A stretch of DNA of 23,227 nucleotides, taken from a virus. The notes beneath the pieces were generated by a model. It saw only the letters and a list, made by a program, of their open reading frames with translations, did no database searches and was not told where the DNA came from. How positions within the stretch are numbered: the first letter of the stretch is position 1; each line of letters opens with the position of its first letter. The DNA lies in the IMG/VR virus record IMGVR_UViG_3300028559_000200, positions 1 through 23,227 of that record, one strand, 5' to 3'. Below, in pieces: positions 1 through 9,592 of the stretch. A program made the translations under genes and the position numbers.

Positions 1-364
1 CCTGTATACCTGTTCCACCTGTAAACCCCTGTAAGCCTTGTAAGCCTTGAAGACCTTGTAAACCCTGTAAGCCTATAATACCCTGAGTACCTTGAGTACC
101 TTGAGTGCCCTGAAGACCTTGTAGACCTTGAGTTCCCTGTATACCTGTTCCACCTGTAAACCCCTGTAAGCCTTGAAGACCTTGTAAACCCTGACTACCC
201 TGTAAGCCTATAATACCCTGAGTGCCTTGAGTGCCTTGAGTGCCCTGAAGACCTTGTAGACCTTGAGTTCCCTGTATACCTGTTCCACCTGTAAACCCCT
301 GTAAGCCTTGTAAGCCTTGAAGACCTTGTAAACCCTGTAAGCCTATAATACCCTGAGTACCTTG
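1..364. repeat. 135-bp tandem repeat, about 2.7 copies
   Basis: Copies begin at 1, 136 and 271, giving a constant 135-bp period (45 residues, 15 Gly-X-Y triplets). Positions 1-94 and 271-364 read as identical. The middle copy has the same length but has lost one 9-bp unit (TAAGCCTTG) and gained another (GACTACCCT) a little further on, so the spacing is preserved. The third copy diverges after 364. The array may extend beyond the left edge. It is a higher-order repeat built on the 9-bp coding unit of the collagen-like gene. Confidence 0.9.
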
Positions 365-556
365 TCTGCCCTGTAAGCCTTGTAGACCTTGAGCACCTAT
401 AGTGCCTTGGGAACCTATAGTTCCTTGAGCTCCTGTAGTACCTTGTGTTCCTTGTCTACCCTGTAAGCCTTGAACACCTTGCAGGCCTTGAACACCTTGA
501 ACACCTTGAACACCTTGAGGTCCTAATGCTCCAGTACCGCTAAAAATTAATGCCAT
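2..556 (-). CDS. Second collagen-like fibre protein, N-terminal part (runs off left edge)
   Basis: An open frame begins with ATG at 556 and stays open to the left edge, so about 185 N-terminal codons are present and the C-terminus is outside the window. After a short leader (MALIFSGTGALGPQG) the protein is entirely Gly-X-Y triplets, mostly G-L-Q, G-T-Q and G-V-Q, with occasional G-I-I and G-F-T-G-G-T blocks. It resembles the 1984-residue fibre nearby but lacks that protein's long non-collagen head. The ATG lies 3 nt past the stop of the 246-residue gene; a purine run (GGGAGGGGG) precedes it, but that run also encodes the upstream protein's last residues, so it may be a coincidental ribosome site. 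Inferred to be a virion fibre, from family knowledge of collagen-like phage fibres and from its position among structural genes. The DNA carries 135-bp tandem repeats (see separate entry). Confidence 0.85.
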   Translation of the reverse strand, partial: MALIFSGTGALGPQGVQGVQGVQGLQGVQGLQGRQGTQGTTGAQGTIGSQGTIGAQGLQGLQGRQGTQGIIGLQGLQGLQGLQGLQGFTGGTGIQGTQGLQGLQGTQGTQGTQGIIGLQGSQGLQGLQGLQGFTGGTGIQGTQGLQGLQGTQGTQGTQGIIGLQGLQGLQGLQGLQGFTGGTGIQ

Positions 557-559
557 AGC

Positions 560-1300
560 TTACACCCCCTCCCAGAATATATATTGAGCTAAAACTCCTG
601 CTGTAGTATTAACAGATATGTCTCCTTTGTATCTGTCATCAGAAAATTTTTCTCCTCTACCGTCTCCAACAGCTGTTCCGGGGTATAAAACAAAATTAAA
701 CGATGTTGGGTTACACCCTAGACCATATTTGACAAATAAAGGACTAGTACCTAGATTATGACCGAATAAAGTAATTCTGTTAGCATTAGCTGATAATACC
801 TGAACACCGGTACCTGAAGCTACTGTACCTGTAGTTTCACCCGAAAGGTAATTAGAGATAGAGGCATAACCAACATCAAAAATAGTTACACTGTCAATAT
901 CTTTATCTAAGTCTCCCTGCAACGCAACAGCTCCTCCTGTTTGTATGTCTATGGTAAGAGGTGCATTGACCCCGGTTAGAGAAGGTACTGCAGATACTGA
1001 AGTAACTGGGGAGTAGGTAGTAGCATCTTGATATACCCCAAAGAGTGGTTCAAAAAAATCATCTAAAAAGATCTGCAAACTATCAGACGCCCCCATTGAT
1101 GTAGTATCAGCAGATAGAGTTATAACATTATTAACTATATTAGCCCCTGCTGCGGGGTCGGCAAAATTATAGATAATAGTATTAGTTGCTACATTAGTTA
1201 TAAGCAATAATTGCTCTAAAGTTATATTGGTAGTAAAACCAGATAAAAATACCTGCTTTGTAGATGGCGAAAATGAGTATCTATTTGCTAAAACTTTCAT
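560..1300 (-). CDS. Putative virion structural protein between two fibre genes (246 aa)
   Basis: I do not recognise a named family. The protein is rich in Thr, Ser, Val, Asn and Gly, has no signal peptide or membrane segment, and reads as mostly beta-strand. It has an N-terminal part of about 90 residues (MKVLANRYSFSPSTKQVFLS onwards) and a C-terminal Gly/Asn-rich part ending in FWEGV. This composition is typical of phage tail or fibre accessory proteins. It sits between two collagen-like fibre genes with gaps of 13 and 3 nt, so it is probably co-expressed with them; it may be a fibre connector or a capping/adhesin subunit (inference). A perfect T4-type late promoter word, TATAAATA, lies 10 nt upstream of the ATG, which supports late expression. 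There is no Shine-Dalgarno sequence. Confidence 0.85.
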   Translation of the reverse strand: MKVLANRYSFSPSTKQVFLSGFTTNITLEQLLLITNVATNTIIYNFADPAAGANIVNNVITLSADTTSMGASDSLQIFLDDFFEPLFGVYQDATTYSPVTSVSAVPSLTGVNAPLTIDIQTGGAVALQGDLDKDIDSVTIFDVGYASISNYLSGETTGTVASGTGVQVLSANANRITLFGHNLGTSPLFVKYGLGCNPTSFNFVLYPGTAVGDGRGEKFSDDRYKGDISVNTTAGVLAQYIFWEGV

Positions 1301-1310
1301 TAACTTATAT

Positions 1311-1318
1311 TATTTATA
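1311..1318 (-). promoter_or_regulatory. T4-like late promoter element (TATAAATA)
   Basis: The reverse strand reads TATAAATA, identical to the T4 late -10 consensus. It is 10 nt upstream of the ATG of the 246-residue gene and includes the TAA stop of the upstream fibre gene. If it is active, transcription would begin only a few bases before the start codon. Confidence 0.5.
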
Positions 1319-4300
1319 GCGCTATAGAGAAAGCTATAGCTTGGTTTCTTGAAATCCATTCACCGGAATTGCCCTGTTGGGCGTAGACGGTACCAGTGGC
1401 TGAAAGATTACCTGAAAGGGTAAGAGTTACATTAGGTTGTACTCCAATACCTAGTCTAGTATTAGCAGCATCAAAAATAAGAGCAGGTACCCCTGAGCGA
1501 ATTCTAGGTGTTGACAGATCTCCACTTTGTACAAATATTGGATAGTGAAGAGTTCCAGTAGTAGTTGCTGTTGGAGTTATAACACCTGTTGGCCCTTGAA
1601 CCCCCTGAGTTCCTTGTCTGCCTTGTAACCCTTGAGAGCCCTGAGAGCCTGTTGCTCCCTGAGACCCTATAGTGCCTTGAGTTCCCTGTAACCCTTGAGA
1701 GCCCTGAGAGCCTAAAGTGCCTTGAGTTCCCTGTCTACCTTGCAAGCCTTGAAGACCTTGAGTGCCTTGAGTTCCTTGAATACCAGATAAACCGACACTA
1801 CCAGTAAATCCTTGTAGTCCTTGGGTGCCCTGAAGGCCTTGTCTGCCTTGTAGACCTTGGGTACCCTGAGAGCCTGTAGCACCCTGAGAGCCTGTAGCAC
1901 CTTGAGAGCCTACAATTCCCTGAGACCCGATAATGCCCTGCAAGCCTTGAAGACCCTGTAAGCCTTGAGAGCCTGTAGCTCCTTGAGAACCTATGATACC
2001 CTGAGAGCCAATAGTGCCTTGAAGACCTTGAGTTCCTTGTCTACCTTGTAAGCCTTGAAGACCTTGACTGCCTTGAGAACCTATAGCTCCTTGAGAACCT
2101 ATAACTCCTTGAGTGCCCTGTACACCTTGCAAGCCTTGAAGACCTTGACTGCCTTGAGAACCTATAGTTCCTTGAGAACCTATAATACCTTGAGTTCCTT
2201 GTCTGCCCTGAAGTCCTTGTAAGCCTTGTAGACCTTGACTGCCTTGAGAACCTGTAGCTCCTTGAGAGCCTATAACCCCTTGAGTGCCTTGTAAGCCTTG
2301 ATTACCTTGAAGTCCTTGAGGCCCTATAATCCCTTGAGTTCCTTGAGTGCCCTGCAAGCCTTGAAGACCTTGAAGGCCTTGATTACCTTGCAACCCCTGA
2401 AGGCCCTGACTACCTTGAGAGCCTATAACCCCTTGAGTGCCCTGTACGCCTTGCAAGCCTTGAAGACCTTGAGTTCCTTGATTACCCTGAGAACCTACAA
2501 CCCCTTGAGTGCCCTGTACGCCTTGCAAGCCTTGAAGACCTTGAGTTCCTTGATTACCCTGAGAACCTACAACCCCTTGAGTTCCTTGTCTGCCCTGAAG
2601 TCCTTGTAAGCCTTGTGCACCCTGTAAGCCTTGTGCGCCCTGTAAGCCTTGAGCACCTTGGGAACCTATTATACCTTGTAAGCCCTGTAAACCTTGCAGG
2701 CCTTGAAGCCCCTGGCTACCCTGAGGCCCTATAATACCTTGAGTTCCCTGTAAGCCTTGAGTTCCCTGTAAGCCTTGACTGCCTTGAGAGCCTATAATTC
2801 CCTGTGTTCCTTGTCTACCTTGTAATCCCTGTAAGCCTTGAAGCCCCTGACTACCTTGAGAACCTATAACACCCTGAGTTCCCTGTAAGCCTTGAAGGCC
2901 TTGAACACCTTGTGTACCTTGAAGACCTTGAACTCCTTGTAAGCCTTGAACACCTTGTGTACCTTGTAGACCTTGTGTACCCTGAGAGCCTTGAGCTGCC
3001 GCCTGCCCTTCTCTGCCTTGTAAGCCTTGCAGGCCTTGAAGACCCTGTAAACCTTGCAAGCCTTGAAGCCCCTGGCTACCCTGAGAACCTGTAGAGCCTT
3101 GCGTGCCTTGCGTGCCTTGAAGACCTTGTAAGCCCTGTAGTCCCTGTAAGCCTTGAGTTCCCTGTAAGCCTTGAGTCCCTTGTGTCCCTTGAGCTCCCGT
3201 AGTTCCCTGTGTACCTTGTAAGCCTTGAGTTCCCTGGGAACCTTGAGCAGCTGCTTGTCCTTCTTTACCCTGTAAGCCTTGAAGACCTTGAAGACCCTGA
3301 CTACCCTGGGAACCAATAACACCCTGAGGACCTATAATACCTTGAGTTCCTTGTCTACCTTGAACCCCTTGTAGTCCTTGTAGACCTTGAGTTCCTTGAG
3401 ATCCTATAGCACCTTGAGCTCCAATAAAACCAGAAACACCTTGAGTACCTTGAACTCCCTGCAAACCTTGAGTACCTTGAACACCTTGAGTACCTTGAAC
3501 ACCTTGAAGGCCTTGCAGTCCTTGAGATCCTATAGTCCCTTGGATCCCTTGAGTTCCCTGCAAACCCTGTAAACCTTGGGTACCCTGAATACCTATAATA
3601 CCCTGGGAACCAATAGTGCCTTGTAAACCTTGCAATCCTTGTAATCCCTGCAAACCTTGAGCACCTTGGGAACCTATTGTACCTTGAACGCCTTGAACGC
3701 CTTGAACGCCTTGCAAACCTTGAACACCTTGCAAACCCTGAAGTCCTTGCAACCCCTGAGAGCCTATAATACCTTGTAGGCCCTGAAGACCTTGTAGGCC
3801 TTGACTGCCTTGAGAACCTATTATACCTTGAGTGCCTTGAACTCCTTGTAAGCCTTGAACTCCCTGAAGACCTTGAAGCCCTTGAATACCGATAACGCCT
3901 TGCAAACCTTGTAAACCCTGAAGTCCTTGAACACCCTGAAGACCTTGTAAACCTTGAGAACCTATAACCCCTTGTACGCCCTGAATACCTTGAGTCCCTT
4001 GAACTCCCTGAATACCTTGAGTTCCTTGAACACCTTGTAAGCCTTGAACACCTTGTAAGCCTTGTAGCCCTTGTAAGCCCTGAAGGCCCTGTGTGCCTTG
4101 TATGCCTTGAGAGCCTATAGTCCCTTGGATCCCTTGATCACCTTGTAAACCTTGAAGACCTTGTAAACCTTGAAGACCTTGTAAGCCTTGTGTGCCTTGA
4201 GAGCCTATACTTCCCTGAACACCCTGAGAACCTATAGTGCCTTGAAGACCTTGTAAGCCTTGAACTCCTTGTAGACCTTGTAGACCTTGTAACCCTTGAG

Positions 4301-7268
4301 TTCCTTGAGAGCCTTCAACTCCTTGAGAGCCTATAATACCCTGTAGACCCTGAAGACCTTGTATGCCTTGAGTACCTTGATCTCCTTGTAAGCCTTGAAG
4401 GCCTTGTAATCCTTGAAGACCTTGTAGACCCTGTGTGCCTTGAGAGCCTATTATACCTTGAGTTCCCTGTGTGCCTTGAGAGCCCACTGTTCCCTGAACC
4501 CCTTGAGAGCCTATAGTACCTTGTAAACCTTGAACACCTTGTAAGCCTTGAAGACCTTGTAAGCCTTGTGTACCTTGAGAGCCTATACTTCCCTGAACGC
4601 CTGATTCACCTGTACCTCCAGTAATACCTTGAACACCTTGAGAGCCTTGAAGACCTTGCAAGCCTTGAAGGCCTTGCAGCCCTTGAGTGCCTTGAATACC
4701 AATCTCTCCTTGAAGACCTTGTAAGCCTTGAAGACCTTGCAGGCCCTGTAGTCCTTGAAGACCTTGAGTACCTTGAACACCAATCTCTCCTTGTAAGCCT
4801 TGAATGCCCTGTAGTCCCTGAAGGCCTTGACTGCCTTGTAGTCCTTGTAAGCCTTGCAAACCTTGAAGTCCTTGAGTGCCTTGTAAACCTTGCGGCCCTA
4901 TTATACCTTGAACACCTTGAAGTCCCTGTAAGCCTTGTGTGCCTTGAGTACCTTGATCACCATCGAAACCTATCGTACCCTGGGTACCTTGTAAACCTTG
5001 AGAACCTATAACCCCTTGAAGACCTTGTGTTCCTTGAAAACCTATAACACCCTGTGTACCTTGAGCCCCGATCTCGCCTTGTAAGCCTTGTAACCCTTGA
5101 GTTCCTTGTAAGCCTTGAGAGCCTGTAATACCTTGAGAACCTATAGTTCCTTGTAGACCTTGAGAACCTATAGATCCCTGTACGCCTTGATCCCCTATAA
5201 GTCCTTGTAAGCCTTGAATACCTTGAGATCCCTGAACACCTTGTTCACCAAATATGCCTTGTAAGCCCTGAATGCCTTGCAGACCTTGAAGACCTTGTGT
5301 GCCTTGATCCCCTAATAGCCCTTGAAGCCCTTGAAGACCTTGAGATCCCTGAACCCCTTGTTCGCCCAATATACCCTGTAAGCCTTGAGTGCCTTGTAAA
5401 CCCTGAATGCCTTGTAAGCCCTGTGTACCTTGTAAGCCCTGTGTACCTTGCAGGCCTATAGTCCCTTGTAGACCTTGAGAGCCTATTACACCCTGCAAGC
5501 CCTGAAGACCTTGCAAGCCTTGAGAACCCTGAAACCCTAAATTGCCTTGTAAGCCTTGAGGGCCTATAGTTCCTTGTAACCCTTGCAAGCCCTGAAGACC
5601 TTGCAAACCCTGAAGACCTTGAAGTCCTAACGCCCCTTGTAGGCCTTGAGAGCCTATAGAACCTTGTAAGCCTTGTGTACCCTGAAAGCCAGAAAGACCA
5701 GTACTACCTGTACTGCCTTGAATACCCTGAGAGCCTATAGTTCCCTGGGTACCGATTCCTCCTGTCTCTCCTGAGGTTCCTTGAGTGCCTTGGCGCCCTA
5801 AAGTGCCCTGGGTACCTTGAGTGCCGTCAATACCTGCTGTACCTGTAGCACCTCGCAGACCTTGAGTGCCTTGAGTGCCTTGTGCTCCTTGAATACCTAG
5901 TAAGCCCTGAACTCCCTGTATGCTAAGGCCTGAAAGACCTAAAGTTCCTTGCACACCTTGTAATCCTTGAATACCAGATAGTCCTTGAATGCCTATAACA
6001 CCTTGAAGACCTTGTACCCCTTGAGTACCTTGAGTGCCCTGCAGACCCTGAGTTCCCTGAACCCCTGATAACCCTTGTAGACCCTGTGTGCCTTGCGTAC
6101 CCTGGAGTCCCTGTAACCCCTGAAGACCTTGTAAGCCTTGAAGGCCCTGCAACCCCTGCAAACCCTGCAGGCCTTGTGCACCTTGAGGGCCTTGTAGACC
6201 TTGAGTACCTTGAGTGCCTTGTGCACCTTGAACTCCTTGTATGCCCTGTAAGCCTTGTATGCCCTGTAAGCCTTGAGATCCCTGTGACCCCTGTAAACCT
6301 AATGGTCCTTGAAGTCCTTGAGTACCTGATAACCCCTGTATGCCCAACATACCCTGAACTCCTTGAACACCTTGAGATCCCTGCAACCCCAGAACACCTT
6401 GAAGTCCTTGCGTACCTTGTAACCCTTGTGTTCCTTGTAGGCCCTGATTACCTTGTAAACCTTGTATGCCTTGAAGCCCCTGTAACCCTAGTGTTCCTTG
6501 TACACCTAAAGCGCCCTGTAAGCCTTGAACTCCTTGTAAACCCTGAAGACCTTGAGTTCCTTGAGTTCCTTGATTTCCTATAATTCCTTGAAGTCCTTGT
6601 AAGCCCTGAACACCTTGAGTGCCCTGTAAGCCTTGAACACCTTGAGCGCCTTGTAAGCCTTGAACACCTTGAGTGCCCTGTAAGCCTTGAAGCCCCTGTA
6701 AACCTTGCAAGCCTTGAAGCCCCTGACTACCTTGAGAGCCTATTAATCCTTGAACACCTTGAACCCCCTGAATTCCTTGTTCTCCAGCAACACCTTGTAC
6801 ACCCTGTATACTTGTAATATTAGTACTAAATGTTATTGTTTGAGGTAAAACGCTCGGGTCAGTAGTTATAGAGATATTATCTCCGGGTATAAAAATTACC
6901 GTATCAAGACCTAAAGCAGTTAAAGGAGGTGAAGTAATATCATAGCCACTTACCTCCCAAAATTTAAATGTACTATTTAAACCTATCTTAACAGCACCGC
7001 TACTTAAATCTATAACATCAAAACCTGAATTGTCATCAAAACGAAGAGCACTAATACCGGTTAATACATTAAAAATATTATCGTTATTAATTTTACTTAC
7101 TTCAAAGGTATTATTATTATTACCGATACCAGGTATACCTTGAGGTCCTGGAGGACCTTGAGGGAATGAATACTCAATAACTGTAGACTCAGCTGATACC
7201 AACGCCACATTAACATTTACATTCTCGACAGTTGTAGAGAGATCTATTAAAAAGGTATCAGCAGCCAT
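1314..7268 (-). CDS. Giant collagen-like tail fibre protein (1984 aa)
   Basis: Domain order: a non-repeat head (about residues 1-154) that contains one short canonical collagen stretch ([12 protein letters not shown], about residues 38-49); a Gly-X-Y region from about 155 to 1893 (about 580 triplets); and a 90-residue C-terminal tip. The repeats are nearly proline-free: X is mostly Leu, Thr, Val, Ser or Ile, and Y is mostly Gln. The tip contains the run [17 protein letters not shown] and then SATGTVYA, similar to the LGIG...L.V.GN segment common near the ends of phage tail-spike proteins. Two Ala-for-Gly interruptions (GQAAAQG) and at least one two-residue insertion break the register. The gene follows the 113-residue structural gene with a 1-nt gap and starts without a Shine-Dalgarno sequence. 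Role inferred: a long receptor-binding or decorative fibre. The C-terminal 'adhesin' role is a guess. An assembly error in so repetitive a region is possible, but the frame is intact throughout. Confidence 0.92.
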   Translation of the reverse strand: MAADTFLIDLSTTVENVNVNVALVSAESTVIEYSFPQGPPGPQGIPGIGNNNNTFEVSKINNDNIFNVLTGISALRFDDNSGFDVIDLSSGAVKIGLNSTFKFWEVSGYDITSPPLTALGLDTVIFIPGDNISITTDPSVLPQTITFSTNITSIQGVQGVAGEQGIQGVQGVQGLIGSQGSQGLQGLQGLQGLQGLQGTQGVQGLQGAQGVQGLQGTQGVQGLQGLQGIIGNQGTQGTQGLQGLQGVQGLQGALGVQGTLGLQGLQGIQGLQGNQGLQGTQGLQGTQGLQGVLGLQGSQGVQGVQGMLGIQGLSGTQGLQGPLGLQGSQGSQGLQGIQGLQGIQGVQGAQGTQGTQGLQGPQGAQGLQGLQGLQGLQGLQGLQGLQGLQGTQGTQGLQGLSGVQGTQGLQGTQGTQGVQGLQGVIGIQGLSGIQGLQGVQGTLGLSGLSIQGVQGLLGIQGAQGTQGTQGLRGATGTAGIDGTQGTQGTLGRQGTQGTSGETGGIGTQGTIGSQGIQGSTGSTGLSGFQGTQGLQGSIGSQGLQGALGLQGLQGLQGLQGLQGLQGTIGPQGLQGNLGFQGSQGLQGLQGLQGVIGSQGLQGTIGLQGTQGLQGTQGLQGIQGLQGTQGLQGILGEQGVQGSQGLQGLQGLLGDQGTQGLQGLQGIQGLQGIFGEQGVQGSQGIQGLQGLIGDQGVQGSIGSQGLQGTIGSQGITGSQGLQGTQGLQGLQGEIGAQGTQGVIGFQGTQGLQGVIGSQGLQGTQGTIGFDGDQGTQGTQGLQGLQGVQGIIGPQGLQGTQGLQGLQGLQGLQGSQGLQGLQGIQGLQGEIGVQGTQGLQGLQGLQGLQGLQGLQGEIGIQGTQGLQGLQGLQGLQGSQGVQGITGGTGESGVQGSIGSQGTQGLQGLQGLQGVQGLQGTIGSQGVQGTVGSQGTQGTQGIIGSQGTQGLQGLQGLQGLQGLQGDQGTQGIQGLQGLQGIIGSQGVEGSQGTQGLQGLQGLQGVQGLQGLQGTIGSQGVQGSIGSQGTQGLQGLQGLQGLQGLQGDQGIQGTIGSQGIQGTQGLQGLQGLQGLQGVQGLQGVQGTQGIQGVQGTQGIQGVQGVIGSQGLQGLQGVQGLQGLQGLQGVIGIQGLQGLQGVQGLQGVQGTQGIIGSQGSQGLQGLQGLQGIIGSQGLQGLQGLQGVQGLQGVQGVQGVQGTIGSQGAQGLQGLQGLQGLQGTIGSQGIIGIQGTQGLQGLQGTQGIQGTIGSQGLQGLQGVQGTQGVQGTQGLQGVQGTQGVSGFIGAQGAIGSQGTQGLQGLQGVQGRQGTQGIIGPQGVIGSQGSQGLQGLQGLQGKEGQAAAQGSQGTQGLQGTQGTTGAQGTQGTQGLQGTQGLQGLQGLQGLQGTQGTQGSTGSQGSQGLQGLQGLQGLQGLQGLQGREGQAAAQGSQGTQGLQGTQGVQGLQGVQGLQGTQGVQGLQGLQGTQGVIGSQGSQGLQGLQGLQGRQGTQGIIGSQGSQGLQGTQGLQGTQGIIGPQGSQGLQGLQGLQGLQGIIGSQGAQGLQGAQGLQGAQGLQGLQGRQGTQGVVGSQGNQGTQGLQGLQGVQGTQGVVGSQGNQGTQGLQGLQGVQGTQGVIGSQGSQGLQGLQGNQGLQGLQGLQGTQGTQGIIGPQGLQGNQGLQGTQGVIGSQGATGSQGSQGLQGLQGLQGRQGTQGIIGSQGTIGSQGSQGLQGLQGVQGTQGVIGSQGAIGSQGSQGLQGLQGRQGTQGLQGTIGSQGIIGSQGATGSQGLQGLQGLQGIIGSQGIVGSQGATGSQGATGSQGTQGLQGRQGLQGTQGLQGFTGSVGLSGIQGTQGTQGLQGLQGRQGTQGTLGSQGSQGLQGTQGTIGSQGATGSQGSQGLQGRQGTQGVQGPTGVITPTATTTGTLHYPIFVQSGDLSTPRIRSGVPALIFDAANTRLGIGVQPNVTLTLSGNLSATGTVYAQQGNSGEWISRNQAIAFSIAL
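1590..6810. repeat. 9-bp coding repeat tract of the collagen-like region
   Basis: On the minus strand the tract is an almost uninterrupted series of 9-nt units of the type CAAGGNNTN, each encoding one Gly-X-Gln triplet. Synonymous variation (CAA/CAG, GGT/GGC/GGG/GGA, TTA/CTT/CTG) is scattered through it, so it is not a simple clonal satellite. Higher-order units occur locally, for example 72-bp copies at 2431-2574. The antisense open frames across this stretch are by-products of the repeat. Confidence 0.9.
2431..2574. repeat. 72-bp tandem duplication inside the fibre gene
   Basis: Two near-identical 72-bp copies (2431-2502 and 2503-2574) encode a 24-residue block containing [19 protein letters not shown] related, more diverged block begins at 2575. 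The near identity suggests recent expansion by slippage or unequal recombination. Confidence 0.8.
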
Positions 7269-7269
7269 A

Positions 7270-7611
7270 TTATTTGGTTATATCAAAATAAATTTCCCAC
7301 TTACCTTCCATATAAGTCTTTATAATACCTGTGGGATAGGTTATTTGAATATCATATAAATATGTTGCAGGGGGTATATCGATGACGATAGCGGGAATAG
7401 TAAATGCTGAAAGAGAAGGTAAAACAGAAATAGTAGATGTGGTTGTTGATAGAGAGAAAGCGGGCGGAGAATCATAATCTTCTCTTAACTCTATTGTTAT
7501 AATAGTGTTAGAAAGATTTACAGGTACACCATTGACTGAAATACCAATAGAATTAATTCCGTCCCAAGTATCACCCCTTCTGTGTCTAGGAAAGTTATAG
7601 GTGTAGGCCAT
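7270..7611 (-). CDS. Small virion protein resembling a BppU-type baseplate/fibre N-terminal domain (113 aa)
   Basis: The sequence opens [19 protein letters not shown], then has an NGVPVNLSN turn, and ends with [20 protein letters not shown] followed by [13 protein letters not shown]. This layout (a GDT start, a 'V-G-x-P-V-x-L' strand, then 'Y-x-Y-D-I-x' and 'G-x-W-x-I' strands) resembles the beta-sandwich N-terminal domain of BppU-like baseplate proteins and short phage proteins found beside fibre genes. The match is from memory of the family and has not been searched. It lies between portal and fibre genes and is probably an attachment or baseplate-associated piece. CATAAATA, a late-promoter-like word, ends 7 nt before its ATG. 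Confidence 0.8.
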   Translation of the reverse strand: MAYTYNFPRHRRGDTWDGINSIGISVNGVPVNLSNTIITIELREDYDSPPAFSLSTTTSTISVLPSLSAFTIPAIVIDIPPATYLYDIQITYPTGIIKTYMEGKWEIYFDITK

Positions 7612-7618
7612 ATACCTA

Positions 7619-7626
7619 TATTTATG
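7619..7626 (-). promoter_or_regulatory. T4-like late promoter element (CATAAATA)
   Basis: The reverse strand reads CATAAATA, one mismatch from the T4 late consensus. It lies 7 nt upstream of the 113-residue gene and between that gene and the portal stop. Confidence 0.4.
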
Positions 7627-7629
7627 GGT

Positions 7630-9537
7630 TTACGCTGGAGGAGTTGAAGGTGTTGAAGCTCCTGTAGCCTGGGTTGGTGGTCCGGATTCTGGGGGTGCTC
7701 CTGCTCCGGCTTCTGCACCAGGCCCTGCCGCTCCTGTCTCTACCCCGGCTTCAGGTGCCGGAGCTGTTCCTCCAAATTCAGGAATCTCAGAACCTCCTCC
7801 ACCGCCTCCGCCGAGTGCTGGTGCCCCTCCTGCCATCTCTCCTCCTTCAGGGGCAACCCCGGCCTGGGCAGCCATTTGCTCTCTCCAGTTCGGTCCCATA
7901 TTCTGAATCTGTGAAAGCTCCCACAACATAGCAGAATCTTTTCGAAGCCATTCTCTATTCTCTTTCATCTGTTCATCTGACCACTGTAAATAATATTTTT
8001 GTGAATAAGATTTAGCTATAGAATCGTTTTGAGTTGCTGAGTTAAAGTTTTCAAACTTCATTTGCAGCAATTGCTGATCTCTCATTGCCATGAACGAGGT
8101 AGGAACATTGAACTCAACCTGTACAGCACGCTCTCTGAGTTTGTACTGCTTCCAAAAACCCTTCATCTTCAAATGCGCAATAAAGGTGTCTCGAATACCC
8201 ATTGCAAATTGTCTTTGAATGCGCATTACAAAGCGAGCAAACCTTAGCTCTTCTCTTGTAATCTCAGCTCCGTCCTTAAACACTCCTCCATCCTCTGACA
8301 TAAAACGTGAGGTAGGCACTTTAAGAGAGTTATAAAGCTTCTTAAGGAAGTAATTTAAGTCATCAAGCTGTCCTAAATTCTGACCTGCAGGAAGAGAATC
8401 AACAGTAGAACCATTGCCCTGGGCATCTTTAGTAAACCAATACGCATCGAGCATGGATTGAGGATCATAGATATTAGTAACCCGGCCTCCTGAGCCTTGC
8501 GATGAATCAAAATTCTTCTTAGTCCAATACGACTGCATGAGACGTTTGAGATAAGCCTCAGCCTTAGGTGGTGGCATGGAACCGGTGTAGATAGTAAAGC
8601 GAAGACGCTCAGGTGCTCTTACAAGTCTGTAAATAACAATTGAGTCCTCAACAAGTGATAACTGACGGTAAGCTCTCTTTGCATTCTCAATAAAGGGCAG
8701 ACGGATTGACTTATACTCGTTCCAGATACCAGAGTTAATATAAGTGACCTGAGCTTTGTTCATGAAGAACAATTCTTCTTGATCCTTACGATTCATTGAT
8801 GTAGCCGGACCTACAACGGGCTTACGAATTAAAAAGCCTTTAACCATTTCATTCTGAACGTTCTGATAAACAGGGTTAATAAGTTCAGAAGGAATAGAGA
8901 CAAGACCCACTATACCTAAATCCTTCTTATCATCTAAAATAATATTCTCAAAATATAACTCCCCGTCAATAAGAAACTGTCTAAAGTACTCCCAGCCTTT
9001 GTCCTCTAAGTCAAATATTTCAATAAACTTCTTATACTCTTTCTCAACTGTATCCTTAACCTCTTTACTATAATCCCCTCTTAAATTAAACTGTATAATA
9101 TTATCATTGTCATCCTTAACGATACACTCATCGCAAATCTCGTCGATACAATCTGCTAGCTCAGCAAAAGCAGCCATACGACGATAATCCTGTAAGCGTC
9201 TAGTCTTGTCCTTATCTACATTAGCATAGATAAATGCTTGGTAATCCTTGTTGAGCGTAATAGCCCCTGGAGCCCCTGGTCCGCCTTGAAAAGAAAGTTC
9301 TGGGTCATTTAGGAAAACAGACTGATCTTGAATGATCTCTTCTCTTTTAGGTGCTGCTCTCTTAAAGTCCTGGAACCTTGGGTTCCGTTGCATCATTGAG
9401 TCTAAGATTTGATAAGCATATGGGAGCCGAGAAACAAAAGCACCAAGTAAAGTAGTTGAGGGAAAGGCCTGATCTTGAACGGGACCGGTAGTGTTCCCAG
9501 GGATAGCATTATTATAAGTGTATGCTTGATGAATCAT
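7630..9537 (-). CDS. 20: Portal vertex protein, T4 gp20 family
   Basis: The portal forms the dodecameric DNA-entry ring at one head vertex and is the docking site for the terminase and then the neck. T4 gp20-family landmarks are visible: a RRMAA...DEICDE helix around residues 119-137, FLIDGELYFENIILD around 188-202, the strongly conserved VEDSIVIYRLVRAPERLRF around 296-314, PKAEAYL around 324-330, LPAGQNLGQLDDLNYF around 382-397, and KKLYNSLKVPTSRF around 399-412. At 635 residues it is about 110 longer than T4 gp20 (524). Much of the excess is a low-complexity Gly/Ala/Pro tail from about residue 550, including a GGGGGGG run, probably disordered. The start is the first ATG after the divergent intergenic gap; a near-consensus late element (CTTAAATA) ends 6 nt upstream. 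The head genes that usually follow gp20 in T4 (21, 22, 23) are not adjacent here. Confidence 0.97.
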   Translation of the reverse strand: MIHQAYTYNNAIPGNTTGPVQDQAFPSTTLLGAFVSRLPYAYQILDSMMQRNPRFQDFKRAAPKREEIIQDQSVFLNDPELSFQGGPGAPGAITLNKDYQAFIYANVDKDKTRRLQDYRRMAAFAELADCIDEICDECIVKDDNDNIIQFNLRGDYSKEVKDTVEKEYKKFIEIFDLEDKGWEYFRQFLIDGELYFENIILDDKKDLGIVGLVSIPSELINPVYQNVQNEMVKGFLIRKPVVGPATSMNRKDQEELFFMNKAQVTYINSGIWNEYKSIRLPFIENAKRAYRQLSLVEDSIVIYRLVRAPERLRFTIYTGSMPPPKAEAYLKRLMQSYWTKKNFDSSQGSGGRVTNIYDPQSMLDAYWFTKDAQGNGSTVDSLPAGQNLGQLDDLNYFLKKLYNSLKVPTSRFMSEDGGVFKDGAEITREELRFARFVMRIQRQFAMGIRDTFIAHLKMKGFWKQYKLRERAVQVEFNVPTSFMAMRDQQLLQMKFENFNSATQNDSIAKSYSQKYYLQWSDEQMKENREWLRKDSAMLWELSQIQNMGPNWREQMAAQAGVAPEGGEMAGGAPALGGGGGGGSEIPEFGGTAPAPEAGVETGAAGPGAEAGAGAPPESGPPTQATGASTPSTPPA

Positions 9538-9543
9538 TTATAT

Positions 9544-9551
9544 TATTTAAG
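9544..9551 (-). promoter_or_regulatory. Near-consensus late promoter element (CTTAAATA) for portal
   Basis: The reverse strand reads CTTAAATA followed by ATATAA and the portal ATG. It differs from TATAAATA at the first two positions. It lies in the 55-nt gap between the portal and the plus-strand cassette, which must hold divergent promoters for both directions. Confidence 0.35.
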
Positions 9552-9592
9552 GTTAGGCTGGTATTCTTCAATCGATAATATACTATATCTGT

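Noticed and set aside
556-575. GGGAGGGGG as a strong Shine-Dalgarno site for the second fibre gene
   Set aside because: The bases encode the conserved-looking C-terminal WEGV of the preceding gene, and no other gene here uses such a site, so it may be coincidence; left unconfirmed.
1712-6583. Many open frames antisense or out of frame within the fibre gene (for example 2864-3322 minus, 6086-6583 plus)
   Set aside because: They are by-products of the 9-bp repeat: the other frames also lack stops. Their products are Lys/Ala/Val- or Leu-rich monotonous strings with no start signals.
1-6810. Regularly spaced short repeats resembling a CRISPR array or satellite DNA
   Set aside because: The period is 9 bp, continuous with no spacers, and keeps an open Gly-X-Y frame on the minus strand with synonymous variation.
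7355-7362. TATAAATA on the plus strand
   Set aside because: It is inside the 113-residue gene and not upstream of any plus-strand gene; a chance word in AT-rich DNA, which also shows the late-element reading needs a genome-wide test.
9538-9592. tRNA or other RNA gene in the portal/cassette gap
   Set aside because: Only 55 bp, no cloverleaf or stable stem; better read as divergent promoters.
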